NCBI GenBank assembly: GCA_025617745.1
Contig: CM046861.1
Coordinates: 17,395,563-17,459,562, forward strand
Reading direction: 5' to 3'
From: Heliocidaris erythrogramma
Lineage: Eukaryota > Echinodermata > Echinoidea > Camarodonta > Echinometridae
Length of the DNA stretch: 64,000 nucleotides
Part shown: in pieces, positions 22,090 through 32,720 of the stretch
Layout: every line of letters starts with the position of its first letter
Numbering within the stretch: position 1 is the stretch's first letter
The notes under the pieces: model-generated
What the model saw: the letters and a program-made list of their open reading frames with translations, nothing else
Database searches by the model: none
What the model was told of the DNA's origin: nothing
Made by a program: the position numbers and the translations under genes

Positions 22090-23635
22090 CTAAAACTCTT
22101 GTTTTTTGGTGCCTTACCATGGTAGCTACCTTGACAGTCTCACCCACAACCAACTTTGTGCCTACTAGGAAGCTTTCGATTATGATAGCTGACAGATAAA
22201 CACCATTTTAGGCTGTACATACACTTGTTCTTTGTCTTGTGTTGAAATTTTCAATTTTTATCATACTGTTTCCATAGCAACAGCCATGTTTTGACATGAC
22301 GGTGACTTCCAATGACTCTGATTCTACTTGCAATCAAACAGGCACCCCAAAATACATATAGTTATATGGGTACAATTTGTTTTTGTGATGTTGAATTACA
22401 GATATATAGTATTTTCTAAAATTCAATTCCTTGGTGTGTTACCATGGTAACAACCCTAGTGGTCACGCCCACTACCAACTTTATGTAAAATAGGGAGAAT
22501 ATGAGGGCTGAAGGTCCTAGCTAACAGAAAAACATTATTTAAGATTGTGCAGACAGTTGTTTTCTATTTTGTATTGATAAATCATAGATATTTTCCACAA
22601 ATATCAGCATTTTGTGGGAGCGTTTCCATAGCAACGGCCCTTTTTTACACGCCCATGACTTCAAATGACTCAGATTGTGGTTGGAATCAGTGGGGAAGCT
22701 TGAAATACATATATTAGAGGCCTTACCATATATTTTATGCTGCTAAATGACCAATATACGGTATTTTCTAAATTCCAGTATTTCGCTATGTGTTACCATG
22801 GTAACGGCCCTAGCGGCCACGCCCACAACCACCTTGATGTCAAACAATCAAATTATGATAGCTGAGGGTCATAACTAATATAAAACATTATCAAAGACTG
22901 TGCAGACACTTTTTTCTTTCTATTTTGTAATGGTTAGTTATAGATTTTTTTCACAAATAACAGCTTTTTGTTGGACCGTTTCCATAGCAACGGCCTTTTT
23001 TGACACGCCCATGACTTTAAATGGCTCAGATTGTGATTGCAATCTATCAGGCAGCTTGGAATACACATAATAGGATACTTACCATATATTTTATAGCTAT
23101 TGAATTACAAAGATGCAGTATTTTCTAAGAATCCAGTATTTTTGATGAGTTACCATAGTAACGGTCCTACAGGCCACACCCACCACCAACTGTACATGAA
23201 ATAGGCAGATTATGATAGCTGAGGGTCCTAGCTAATAGAAAAACATACTTTAGGCTTGTGCATACACCTTTTTGGCTATTTCATATTTATAAGTTTAGAA
23301 AGTTGTCAAAAATACCCGCTTTTTATGGTACCGTTTCCATAGTAACGACCATTTTTGGACACGCCCATGACTTTAAATGGCTCTGATTATGGTTGCAATC
23401 GATTGGGCACCTTAAAATACATATATTAGGATGCTTACCAAGTATTTTTAGATTCGTGAATTGGAATTATATGACTTTTCCTAAAATTCATATTTTTCTT
23501 GATCCGTTACCATGGTAACAGCCCTGGTGGCCACACCCACCACCAACTTTATGGCAAACAAGCAGATTCTGAGAGCTGAGGGTCCTAGCTAACAGAAAAA
23601 CATCATTTAAAATTGTGCCTAAGGGGGGGGACCTT
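22090..23635 (-). repeat. Foldback right arm: inverted tandem units with X-box-like palindromes
   Basis: Reverse-orientation units of the left arm. GTTACCATGGTAAC occurs near 22440, 22792 and 23507, with weaker variants near 22120 and 23150. GTTTCCATAGCAAC or GTTTCCATAGTAAC occurs near 22267, 22621, 22978 and 23335. The arm is shorter than the left one (about 1.55 against 2.1 kb), so unit number has changed since the arms were formed. Confidence 0.85.
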
Positions 23636-24410
23636 TTCGGTTTCTGGCCCATGGACTATTATCGTTTGCTGGACATCGACTGAGGGCATCAGCACATTTG
23701 TTCAATCGGCCAGGCTTGTACCGAATCTCCAAGTTGAAGGATGCCAGCTGTGCAGCCCACCTCTGCTCAGTTGCTCCCAACTGAGCTGTCTGTAAATGAA
23801 CAAGTGGATTGTTGTCAGTGAGTACAATGCACCGGGAATACTGCAGATAACCCCTGAACTTTTCAGTCACTGCCCACTTGAGTGCCAGAAGCTCGATCTT
23901 GAAACTTGAGAAATCCGGATATCTGGTCTCAGCTCCTCGTAACCCTCTGCTGGCATATGCCACCGGATGAAGATTCCCATCATCACTAGCTTGAGAAAGG
24001 CAGGCTCCTAATCCTTTCAGAGAAGCATCAACCTCTAGGTAGAACTCCTGGTCAAATCTTGGGTAAGAAAGAACAGGTGGGGAAGCCAATAACTTCTTGA
24101 GCTTCTCAAATGATATCTCAGCTTCAGAGTTCCACTGCCATGTCGCATCAGTGGATGGGTCAATACAAGGCTTCCGTCCCTTCCCCACCTTTGTACGCGA
24201 TACCTTCTTTCCAGCCAGACAGTGAAGAGGAGCCGCTACTGCTGCGAACCCGGGTACAAACCTTCTTTAATAGGAGGCCAACCCTAGGAAGGAGCTAAGT
24301 TCTGCCGGTGAACTGGGGGTAGGCCATTTGGTGATGCGTGCCACCTTATCCTGATCTACTGTAACCCCTTCCTTACTCACTATATGTCCAAGGTGGGAGA
24401 CCTCAGGTTG
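23619..24410 (-). pseudogene. Gypsy RT end plus RNase H
   Basis: The minus strand from 24410 reads FQPEVSHLGHIVSKEG, the RT connection block, then has one in-frame stop (TAA in an SYYRRF-type block, about 24269). The open frame 24188-23619 follows with Gypsy RNase H blocks FYLEVDASLKGLGACLSQ, VAYASRGL, FKIELLALKWAV, VLTDNNPLVHL and RYKPGRLNKCADALSR. It is cut at the right end by the LINE insertion and at the left end by the foldback element. Confidence 0.85.
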
Positions 24411-24418
24411 GAAAAGTT

Positions 24419-25710
24419 ATATTCACTTTAAAGGTAGAAAGTCTCGTGGAGTACAAACTCCTAAAGTAAAACTAGATGATGTCTTGTTGGAAAGAAAAAC
24501 TTGTACCAAATTTCTCGGTGTTTACATTAATGAACAACTAAACTGGAATGATCATTTGAAAAACATAAGAACAACAATTTCCCGAAATATTGGAATATTA
24601 TATAGAGTGAAATATATAGTTCCTGACAAAGTAATTTTTATACTGTACAATACTCTGATTCTACCATACATCTCATAGTGCAATGTTCTTTGGGCAACAT
24701 CTAAGTGTGTTACAGATAATATTCTCTTGCTACAAAAGAAAGCTATCCGCATTTGTGCTGGAGCTGGTTGCCGTGACCATACACGGCCTCTCTTTATCAA
24801 GTTGAAGAGCCTTACGGTTAGTGACATCAATTTTCTTCAAACCGCCCTCTTTATGTTTCGTTATAATAACAACCTTTTGCCCACTTCCTTTTCTTCCATG
24901 TTCAGTCGAAACAGTGATATTCACTCTTACCCCACAAGACAATCGGCTAATATTCACTTATTCAACCCCCGCACATTATTGGCTCATAAATCTGTTAGGC
25001 ATAACGGTCCAGATGTCTGGAATGCCTCACCGAGTGACACTCGAAATTTACCTACCATTCATTCCTTTAAAAATGCGATTAAGCGCATGCTTATCTCTAA
25101 GATGTGATTAATACATATACATGTACAATTATTTCTTGTATTACTACAACGAAGCCTAGAGGTTCATATCACCCGAAAGACTAGAATATTTTCATCCTAC
25201 ATAATTTGTCCTATTACGTGTATAGATATCCATCGACGCCTTTACTATATTACTGATTACATATATTATTTGGGATAATAAAGGCTCCCTCCTCTTTCTC
25301 CATCTTCTTACCTTCTATAACTTTATTTTCATCTTTATCTGTTGTAAATAGTGTAAAATTTCAAATTAGTTCATTTAATGTTAAGATTGGTTATTGAGTT
25401 TCTCTCTTTGTTTTTGTTTTTTCTGTTTATTTTGTTTTAGTTTTAGTTTTTAATGATAATATATGTAATTCGTTAGTTTTGAATGTGAAGGTATGGCAAC
25501 GTTTCAAGCCTTTTAAGCTTATATTGCTATACCTCTGTATGGTGCTCCATTATTCTATGTCTGTGTTGTGACCATAGTTATTTTACCATTCTGTCATTGT
25601 TATTTGTTTCTTTAAATATCTTCTCATATGTATGTGACCGCTCCAAGGAGTTATTTCAATGTACTATGTAATATGATGAACCATTCAGAAATAAATAAAT
25701 AAATAAAGAC
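24419..25710 (+). mobile_element. 5'-truncated LINE (CR1/L2 group) inserted in Gypsy RT
   Basis: A plus-strand fragment coding for the end of a LINE reverse transcriptase (TKFLGVYINEQLNWNDHL, thumb region; an early TAG at 24676; then LLQKKAIRICAGAG and FNPRTLLAHKSVRHNGPDVW), followed by a 3' region and an AAATAAATAAATAAA tail. AAGTT occurs at 24414-24418 and again at 25711-25715, a plausible 5-bp target duplication. Removing the insert rejoins the Gypsy RT reading (KCHQL to FQPEVSHLG). Confidence 0.85.
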
Positions 25711-26436
25711 AAGTTGATGACATTTCGACCTGGCTTGGCACTTGGAGCCCTTCAGCTTCAACCCATGCTTCACCAGTCGCTGAAATACTTCGTTCAACGT
25801 CTCTACATGCTCCTGAAAGTCCTTGGAAAATATCAGGACGTCATCTAAGTAGAGGATTAACTTCTTCAGGTTCATGTCTCCAAAGACCTGTTCCATAACT
25901 CTTTGAAACGTTCCGGGGCTGTTACACAGACCCTGTGGTAGCCTCAAAAACTCATACAGCCCCCAAGGGACCCGGAAAGCAGTGAGGGGGATGGATTTCT
26001 CATGCATAGTCACTTGAAAATATCCGTGGGACAAGTCCAATGAGCTGAAGAACTGGGCACCTGACATTGCCTCTAGCGTCTCCTCTATTCGGGGTAAGGG
26101 GAAGGAATCCCTGACTGTGATGGCATTCAGCTGTCTGTAATCAATGCAAAGTCGAAGTTCCCCCGACTTCTTCCGAACCAAGACAACGGGACTCGCATAA
26201 GGACTCTTGGATTTTCTGATGATGTTCCTGTGTAACAAATCCTGAAGGAGTTTTTGAACTTCTGCCATCTGTTCTGGGTGGATCCGTCTATAGGGCAGTC
26301 TGATCACCTTTTCTGTTGTCAGTTTGAACTCGTGAGGGATTAATTCACAGTGACCTAGGTCAAAGTCATCAGTGGAGAACGCATCTTTGTTGGCATGCAG
26401 CAACTGTCTGATTATCTGTTCATGTTGAGGGTCCAT
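25711..26436 (-). pseudogene. Gypsy reverse transcriptase (main part)
   Basis: A minus-strand open frame with RT blocks in order: SPYASPVVLVRKKSGELRLC, IDYRQLN, FSSLDLSHGYFQV, LCNSPGTFQRVM and the catalytic YLDD in LILYLDDVLIFSKDF. Interrupted at 25711-25715 by the LINE; the final residues of the long frame come from the LINE tail. It would copy element RNA into cDNA if intact. Confidence 0.88.
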
Positions 26437-26540
26437 TTCAGGTAGGTGAATACCGACTGGTAGTTGGTCTTCATCACTTCCCAGCTGCTGGGGGGCTACA
26501 GTGTCACTGGTATGGTCTCTACTTGGCTGATCACCACCTG

Positions 26541-27384
26541 TTAGTACAGTGACCCTTGCTCAACTAAAACCTCAGACACTTCAACTTCAATGGTCTCCTC
26601 CCGGCACCTGGTCAGTACTTCTTTTTGTCCTCGCATTAACACAGCTGAAGCTATCACAGAGTTGGGCTGTAAGATAACTTGGTCAGTACTGTTCTTAACT
26701 GCAAGAACACAGAAATTCCCTTTTCCTTGAACACATCCTTCTACGATTTGCAGACCTGAATGCGCCTGAGAGGTTCCAGCTTCTACCAACCACAACCCTT
26801 GTGTTTCAGTCCTTGCGTCTGCACCCAAAGAACACTGCAAAGTCCTCACAGACCCAGGAGGGATAACTTCCAATATGGCATCCGTCGTAACTTGTCCGTT
26901 CCTACGAGGGCTAGCAGTAGGTTGGATAACATTTGACATCTCCAGACTCTTTGCGACCAAACCCAAGGGCATCCAACTCCTTCCCTAGCAAGTTACGAAG
27001 GGCATTATGTCCTAAAAGGATGGGGAAATCCTTTCTTTCAGTACCATGTACCACCTCCTGTTCAACGATCAAGAAACCCACCAGGGCACTGTATTGACCT
27101 ATCACCACTTGAGCCTGTACGTAACCCCTCACTGGGATTTCCCTTTCTGCCACACCAACAATCTTGATGGAGAAATCCAACATCCCCATGGGTCCTATCT
27201 GCTCCAGTCTCTGGTGAAACACGTCTGATGGTATAAGAGAGGCCTCTGCCCCAGTGTCTAACAAGCAACCTATCTCTGCCGATCCTATCTTGGCCATTAC
27301 CTTAGGACTCTCTGCTAGCAAAATATCGCGAAGACTGACCTGCATTTTCCCTTGAGAGCTTGAAAAATCAGATGTCATGGGCAA
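26541..27384 (-). pseudogene. Gypsy protease and protease-RT linker, frameshifted
   Basis: The frame 27384-26911 contains the retropepsin active-site block IGCLLDTGAEASLIP and the later FPILLGHNALRNL block. The sequence continues in a second frame (26972-26541; EVIPPGSVRTLQCSLGADAR) which overlaps the first by about 60 bp, showing a single frame break near 26940-26970. A stop ends the second frame before RT starts. Confidence 0.8.
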
Positions 27385-27474
27385 AACTGGTACTACCTCT
27401 GCTGTGTGGCCCGCGACAGCAGAGCCGTCTAGTTTCCCTGATTCTGGTTCTGGTCTATGTCTTGATGCTGGTCC

Positions 27475-28413
27475 TTATTCTGTGGGCAGTCGCTCTTTCT
27501 GATGACACTTGTGACAGACTACTTCTGCCAGTGGTCTGCGTCTTGGTCTAGCTTGCTGCATGGACTGGAGTTGGTGACGAAGGCCGGCCACTTCCTCCTT
27601 CAGGGTGGTAACCATCGTGGTTAGCTCTTTCTGTGAGTCCACCAGATGCTGTACGGATTGTTGGCTCTCAGCCCCTGCAATCTCTCGCACCTGACCCATC
27701 CGTCTCGGGAACTCATCTTCTCGAAAAAGAAGGAGTGCCTCTCGTCTCATGGCATCAAACCCCCCCCCCCCCCCCCCACCATCGATAGCGAGTTGGATTC
27801 GCCGTAGCTCTCTCCGAACCCCAAGATCCCTGGCCCCCTGAGCAAATTGGTCACAAAGGGCTTTGTCCTTGAGCTCCTTTAGGGCGTCAACCTCCTTCTT
27901 TGAGCCAGCTGCAGCCTCCATTTTGTGGTACATCCTTAGTAGCAAGCGGCTAAAGTCAGCGAGCGGTTCACCCTCCTTCTGTTTGCACCCATGAAAGGCA
28001 CTACTCAGTGACTGGAAGGTTTCTTCTTGCCCGAAGCACAATCGGAGGGAGTCAATAACCTTGTCTGGTTTGAGTCTGGTAGCTTCGGGGAGACACATGA
28101 CTTCTTCTCTAGCTGGGCCTGCGAGATGATCGATGAGGACCCGCGCCTTCCTGTCATCCGTCAAGTCCGGTGCGCTAATCGCCTCCTCAAATTCTTCCAC
28201 CCACTCGGATAGACAAGGCTCCCCAGAACGGTAAGGTGGCCCTCGAAATTTAGAGAGGCGACCGATTGGTACTCCTGTCAGTCCAACAATCCGTCGGAAT
28301 AACTGGGACATTGCGTCAACACCATCTGAGCTACTACTGTCTGCTTTAGAATCATGTGGTGAAGTCATATTGAACTGAGAGGTACTCGGACACTTGTAAT
28401 GAAAATTCTGCAA
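27475..28413 (-). pseudogene. Gypsy gag with damaged zinc knuckle
   Basis: A minus-strand open frame of about 312 codons with a capsid-like region (EWVEEFEEAISAPDLTDDRK, VLIDHLAGPAREEV, CKQKEGEPLADFSRLLLRMY), a glycine run from a C-homopolymer (27760-27778) and a late coiled segment. The nucleocapsid knuckle begins CHKCHQ but the expected GHxxxxC part is lost: the frame stops soon after and an SDCPQNK remnant appears in another frame, so a small deletion removed the zinc site. Confidence 0.8.
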
Positions 28414-28794
28414 TGATGGGAAGTATCAAACTTTGCAAACAAGTTAATGTAACAAAAAAGTCACTACTGTACTGCATGCAATAAGATATTGAAATACAGT
28501 TGTTGTTTTCTTTCCATAGTCAATATCAAGGTACAATTTATGGACTACTAGACAGTACTACATGTATAGACGCAGATATCAAGATGTTACTTATCGTTAA
28601 ATGCACTTGTTTTAGACTCCAATACCAAAATAAGGTCCATTCATAATTACACTCAAGTGTTAAAAGATGAGGTTTGTCTTCCAGTCCATAAATCAGTCTC
28701 TAAAGGTGGTCTAAAAGGCCAAGGCTGTTCCTCCCTGTTCCTTTGTCACTGTATCACTAGTAAGCTTCAGAGCTGCTCTCCTTGCCAAGGCTGC
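28414..28794 (-). other. Gypsy 5' leader
   Basis: Sequence between the primer-binding site and gag on the minus strand. No reading frame or packaging signal could be assigned. Confidence 0.5.
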
Positions 28795-28813
28795 AATCCC
28801 ACTCCTGACACCA
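28795..28813 (-). promoter_or_regulatory. Gypsy primer-binding site, Leu-tRNA type
   Basis: On the minus strand, one base after the 5' LTR end, lies TGGTGTCAGGAGTGGGATT. This is complementary to the 3' end of animal tRNA-Leu (ATCCCACTCCTGACA plus CCA) over the full 18-19 bases. It would prime minus-strand DNA synthesis. Confidence 0.85.
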
Positions 28814-28814
28814 C

Positions 28815-29046
28815 TGTAACAACGCGGGAAAATAATGCAGATTCCAGGCTTGCAGCTTGAAGTGAAGTCTCTTTTATTCCACAGAAAAAGAACAGCCTCA
28901 GTCTACTTCTATACGGAGCTTCACGTCTCCACAACCATCAGGATAGGTAGAGAATACCAGAGACCCTACTCTCAACAGTTAGACCAAAGATCAGAATTTG
29001 ACCTTCAAGTCTATCCCTCGAAACATCAGTCAATGTAGAGTATGAG
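28815..29046 (-). repeat. Gypsy 5' LTR, truncated
   Basis: It matches the 3' LTR from TGTAAC at 28815 to TATGAG at about 29046, then diverges abruptly, so about 46 bp of the outer U3 end are missing. This removes the element's outer terminus and part of its promoter region. Confidence 0.85.
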
Positions 29047-29429
29047 CGAACAAGTTCAATCTCAATAAGCCAGTTCATGATTACATGACATTCATGAGCA
29101 CATATCGAATATTAGTTTCAGTGGGTTTTAGAATTTTGTACAGATGACCTTTATCTGCTCATGCTCAGATTGCATCTCCGAAGTGGCTTATTGATATCGC
29201 GCGCCTCCAACTATTCACCTTACCCACTTATGTCCACAGAGGGCGCAAGGAATATGCTACCTTGAATACAAACATAGCCCAGATATGATACATGTATAAA
29301 ACAATATTTCACACAAAGTTGTGCATTACAACAAGAACAAAGCAATTTCATCTTTATTATGGATGACACTTTCAGTATTTCGGAGTTAGCGACAGATATC
29401 TCAATTCTAAACATGGAGGGAGATTTGGA
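29047..29429. other. Flank between Gypsy and L2 fragment, no gene recognised
   Basis: No supported feature. The sequence beyond the truncated LTR could be host DNA or an unrecognised element that removed the LTR end. Confidence 0.35.
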
Positions 29430-30149
29430 GCCGACTGCCTGCTTCATACGCGCTTTACAGAATTGGTAAAATACGCCATTATTTGGACAAACGTACAACT
29501 GAAAAACTGGTACATGCGTTCGTCTTATGTCACATTGACTTCTGCAATAGCCTCATGTTTGGATTACCACAACAAAAAATTTGAAAATTACAGACTCTTC
29601 AAAATGCAGCAGCAAGACTAGTTACTAGAACCCGAAAATACGAATCAATCACCCCTGTCTTACGAAACTTGCATTGGCTTCCTGTTCGTAATCGCATACT
29701 GTTTAAACTACTTGTCTTTGCCTATGAATGCTTCTATGGAATAGCCCCAGAATACTTATCTGAATTGTTCAGTTCATACCAGCCAGCTCGTAGCTTAAGG
29801 TCAAGCACAAAAAATCTGTTTGTTGTTCCTATGATAAAGACCAAATCTTATGGTGAACGCTCTTTTGTACACGCTGCTTCAGTTTTATTGAACTCGGCCC
29901 CAAATGATCTACGAAGTATTGCTGATTTAGATAAGTTTAAGGCTATGCTTAAGAAGCATTTATTCAACACTTGATTTGCATGCATATGAACCCAGTGCCG
30001 AACACCAAATGTACTTTGTTTTTCTTGCTTTAAAGCAGTTCTATATATTCTATATGCTGTTCTTTCTTTTTCTGCTATACAAGCGCATAGGGACATGCCA
30101 AGGCAATGTGTTATGCGCTATACAAGAACTGAATATTATTATTATTATT
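29430..30149 (+). mobile_element. 5'-truncated L2-type LINE, 3' end with ATT tail
   Basis: Plus-strand translation gives the C-terminal RT region of L2/CR1 LINEs: IGKIRHYL, HIDFCNSLMFGLP, QNAAARLVTRTRK, LHWLPVRNRILFKLLVFAYE and a final KAMLKKHLFNT before TGA (29972-29974). One in-frame stop occurs near 29579. The 3' end is TGCGCTATACAAGAACTGAA followed by an ATT repeat (30131-30149), the same tail type as the SINE at 1117-1485. Confidence 0.85.
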
Positions 30150-30219
30150 AAATGTTCAGGAAGCTTATATAGCTGCTGCAGTGCTGATACAAAACGGGCA
30201 GACGGATGTGCCCTTGCAA

Positions 30220-31567
30220 GAGTGACGGCCATCTACACTGGCTCCTGCGGGGAAATGTCGCCCGTGCACCAACCGGGAACCCGATGGCGATGACGATGAA
30301 TCAACTTCAAATGTGAGTAGATCATTATTGCAGCCTATTTATCCGAGCCAAGGTCTATGCAACAAATTCGATCATTTTTCTTGCGATTTGTCATTGTGTA
30401 TAATAACTAAATTAAGACTCAAGAGAAATAGAATTAAATTATAGTGTGAATGTAAAATGTCACAGCCAGGGCCCAGGTCTGAAATAGTGTGTTTGTAAGA
30501 ATCTTCATTCAAATTGAAACTGAAAGAAGAAGGAAGAATGAGGAGGAGAAGAAGAAGAAGGAATCTATTTATAAATGAAGGTATGCCAAGATGTAATTAG
30601 AATCAACACCAGACATGTCAATTGGTGATTGGCGAACTGGCTTAACCTGTGTGAGCTGTGACGAAGTACCTTCCCCCCCCCCCCCCCCTGTAAAAAAACC
30701 AACATAAATTGATTTGAAGGGGGGAGTCTAGTACAGGGTTTTGCAAGTCAGAGTCACAGTATGTTTGAATGTATACACTGTACATGTATGTATGTATATC
30801 TAATTGTGACTCCAAAGATTCAAATACACCTAGTCGCTAGTGGTACCAGTTCACAAACAATATATCAATACAATGGAACCTATTAATTAATCCCTACAAA
30901 TTTAATGATTTTATGATTTTTTTTCACCAAAACAGTATTTCCATACTTGAATTTTGAACAGGGTGGAATGTGCACTTTACATTATTTGCATTATTTTTTC
31001 CCTACTTTATTCACTGTTGTTTTTCTTTTTTCTTACTCAATGTAGAAATTTGTGATGGATCGAGAGAGAGCTGATCTAGAACGCGTCACCATCCAGTTCC
31101 TCTGCAAATTCACGGATGTTTACTTGGATGCCGTAGCAGCTGTAGAGCCTACCCAACCTGCTGAAGAAAGGCCTGGACCGAGCAGCCGGCCTGCATCATG
31201 GTGTAGATGTGGTGGAAGATGTGTGCCCATGCCAAAGGAGGTAGAGAATGTGTGTGTGTTGCCATGTCCGCACCTGCGTCATGACTGCTCAATACTTCAC
31301 TGATGCATTTCTAAATGGCAATGTCTTGGCTGCATGCATGTCAGCAAGCAACAATGTATTTCCAAGGGACATTCCGAGGTTGAATGAATCGTACCGGCAT
31401 TATGCCTACAAACAATTCACGTATATCACTAGGCCTAATATTCACCGTGGGTACTTGGAGCAGGAAACAGGAGAGTTGTTCCATCATGTGCTACACTGCG
31501 GATAAGGTATGCCTATCTATCCCCAACGAGGGCTTACAAGGGCTTCGTCAATGGAGTACAAGATTGA
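30220..31567 (+). pseudogene. Two-exon gene remnant with P2X7-type cysteine domain
   Basis: Exon 1 remnant (about 30220-30311) reads AGKCRPCTNREPDGDDDEST to a donor (AAT|GTGAGT). Exon 2 starts after acceptor TTACTCAATGTAG (31046), phase 0, and reads DRERADLERVTIQFL, then W-C-RCGGRC-VPMP. After a one-base shift in a TG run (about 31248) it continues NVCCHVRTC and RLNESYRHYAYKQFT, and after another shift LGAGNRRVVPSCATLRIRY and AYKGFVNGVQD, ending at TGA 31565-31567. These cysteine, RYxAYRQF and GNRxVxPSC blocks match the intracellular ballast-like domain of P2X7 that recurs in many marine-invertebrate proteins. Three frames are needed, so it is broken unless the shifts are sequencing errors. 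Confidence 0.65.
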
Positions 31568-32238
31568 AATCCATCTAACATCAACACTGGTCTTGATCTT
31601 TTTTTATGTCTGCTTTTATTGTTGAAATTTAGATCTGCTGGACATAGAACTGTTATCCTTCTTTCAAAAATTGTTTATTATAGTTCCTGTTTATATTCAC
31701 CTTTTTCTTGGTGATTGTATGTTTACGTACATGTATGTAAGTACCAAAGAAAGCATTTTCTGTGTGTAATCATTTAACATAATGTTTACGTTAACATTTA
31801 TCAGAGAGAAATATTCATGTCATTTGAAACAAACAAAAAATGTTATCTGATAAAGGGTTTCTGTTATGACATTGTATAAACTTCATTTTAATCTATTTCC
31901 CCCTGTGTATTTCAACACATTCCATGACCATGAATATGCATGTCTTCTGTGATGTTTTTCTATTTCATGCTGAATATTTAGTCTGATTTGTCATGCTGTT
32001 TTTAGCTGAACTAGCAGTCCATTGGGTTTGCTACATGCTGTACATTGTGTGAAGTGAGATGCACATGAATTACATAAACTTCAATAAGAATTTGCCATTT
32101 GGTGATCATAAGCAGTGGTTGATCAAAACGATTGTAATATATTGTTTTAATGCATGTAGTTACAACCAACCAATATCACTTGCCAGCATATAAGTGAATG
32201 TGTATGATGTACATTTAATAACATATCTTTTGTATTTA
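31568..32238. other. AT-rich stretch after the P2X7-type remnant, possible 3' UTR
   Basis: No recognised feature; it may include the 3' untranslated region of the remnant gene. Confidence 0.35.
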
Positions 32239-32400
32239 TCATAAAGAAATGTGAGAAAATTACAATGCCCCTACCGGGATTCGAACCCGGGACCCTGGAT
32301 TACATGACCAGTGCTCTACCAACTGAGCTAATTGTAATTTTCTCACATTTCTTTATGATATATTCAATTTACTTCAATCCTATCAATTATGATATTTAAT
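32239..32400 (-). mobile_element. Thr-tRNA-derived SINE with tails in both orientations
   Basis: The tRNA-like head lies on the minus strand (32332 to 32269) with box B GGGTTCGAATCCCGG and box A TAGCTCAGTTGGTAG. Its own tail (plus TATCATAAAGAAATGTGAGA, 32239-32258) is mirrored exactly by the same tail in plus orientation at 32331-32360, making a palindrome with the tRNA body in the middle. The plus-oriented tail then continues to 32400 and matches 32651-32720. Confidence 0.8.
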
Positions 32401-32578
32401 TACAAATTTAATTGTCCTCTATAGAAATTCGTTGGCATGGATTTGCCCGACTTTAGAGGGAAGACCTCTCTCATTGGTAGGCCATTATAGCGTACGATGG
32501 AATTGGTATGGATGTACCCCCTACGCTCGATGGAAAGAGAGGGGCTATATGTGAGATTGTTACTTTGCTTCGACGGGG
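32401..32578. other. Spacer between the two Thr-tRNA SINEs
   Basis: About 178 bp with no recognised feature, bounded by the two SINE copies. Confidence 0.4.
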
Positions 32579-32720
32579 GCCCGGATAGCTCAGGTGGTAG
32601 AGCACTGGTCATGTAATCCAGGGTCCCGGGTTCGAATCCCGGTCGGGGCATTGTAATTTTCTCACATTTTTTAATGATATATTCAATTTACTTCAATCCT
32701 ATCAATTATGATATTTAATA
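32579..32720 (+). mobile_element. Thr-tRNA-derived SINE, second copy
   Basis: A cloverleaf can be drawn at 32580-32651: D arm TAGCTCAGGTGGTAGAGC, anticodon arm CTGGT-CATGTAA-TCCAG, T arm CCGGG-TTCGAAT-CCCGG. Anticodon TGT and the stem resemble tRNA-Thr, but the invariant U33 is A, the anticodon stem has a T-T mismatch and the acceptor has a G-G mismatch. The AT-rich tail ATTGTAATTTTCTCACAT follows. This is a SINE head rather than a working tRNA gene. Confidence 0.8.

Larger units (their letters stand above)
17475..23662. mobile_element. Foldback-type element inserted in the Gypsy pol gene
   Basis: Inverted ends: left ATAGTCTATGGGCCA (about 17480) and right, reverse-complemented, ATAGTCCATGGGCCA (near 23650). 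Next inward, a C-run plus TTAGGCACA at about 17505-17527 mirrors TGTGCCTAAGGGGGG at about 23614-23630. Each arm carries several tandem units of roughly 350 bp in opposite orientation; the centre (19620-22090) is unique. No transposase frame was found. It splits the Gypsy RNase H (to the right) from integrase (to the left), so it inserted afterwards. Exact ends and target duplication are uncertain because the flank itself looks palindromic. Confidence 0.8.
15217..29046 (-). mobile_element. Ty3/Gypsy LTR retrotransposon, decayed and twice interrupted
   Basis: A minus-strand element with gag, protease, RT, RNase H and integrase in Gypsy order, LTRs at both ends, a primer site and a polypurine tract. 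Removing a foldback element (about 17475-23662) and a truncated LINE (24419-25710) leaves about 6.3 kb, normal for the class. Stops and frameshifts are present in gag, between protease and RT, in RT, and after integrase, so it cannot be autonomous. The 5' LTR lacks its outer part, so no target duplication can be read. Confidence 0.93.

Noticed and set aside
24484-25107. Possible host genes in two adjacent plus-strand frames
   Set aside because: Both frames are consecutive parts of the thumb and C-terminus of a truncated LINE ending in an AAAT tail.
32580-32651. Functional tRNA-Thr(TGT) gene
   Set aside because: U33 is replaced, anticodon and acceptor stems have mismatches, a second inverted copy lies nearby and both carry SINE tails.
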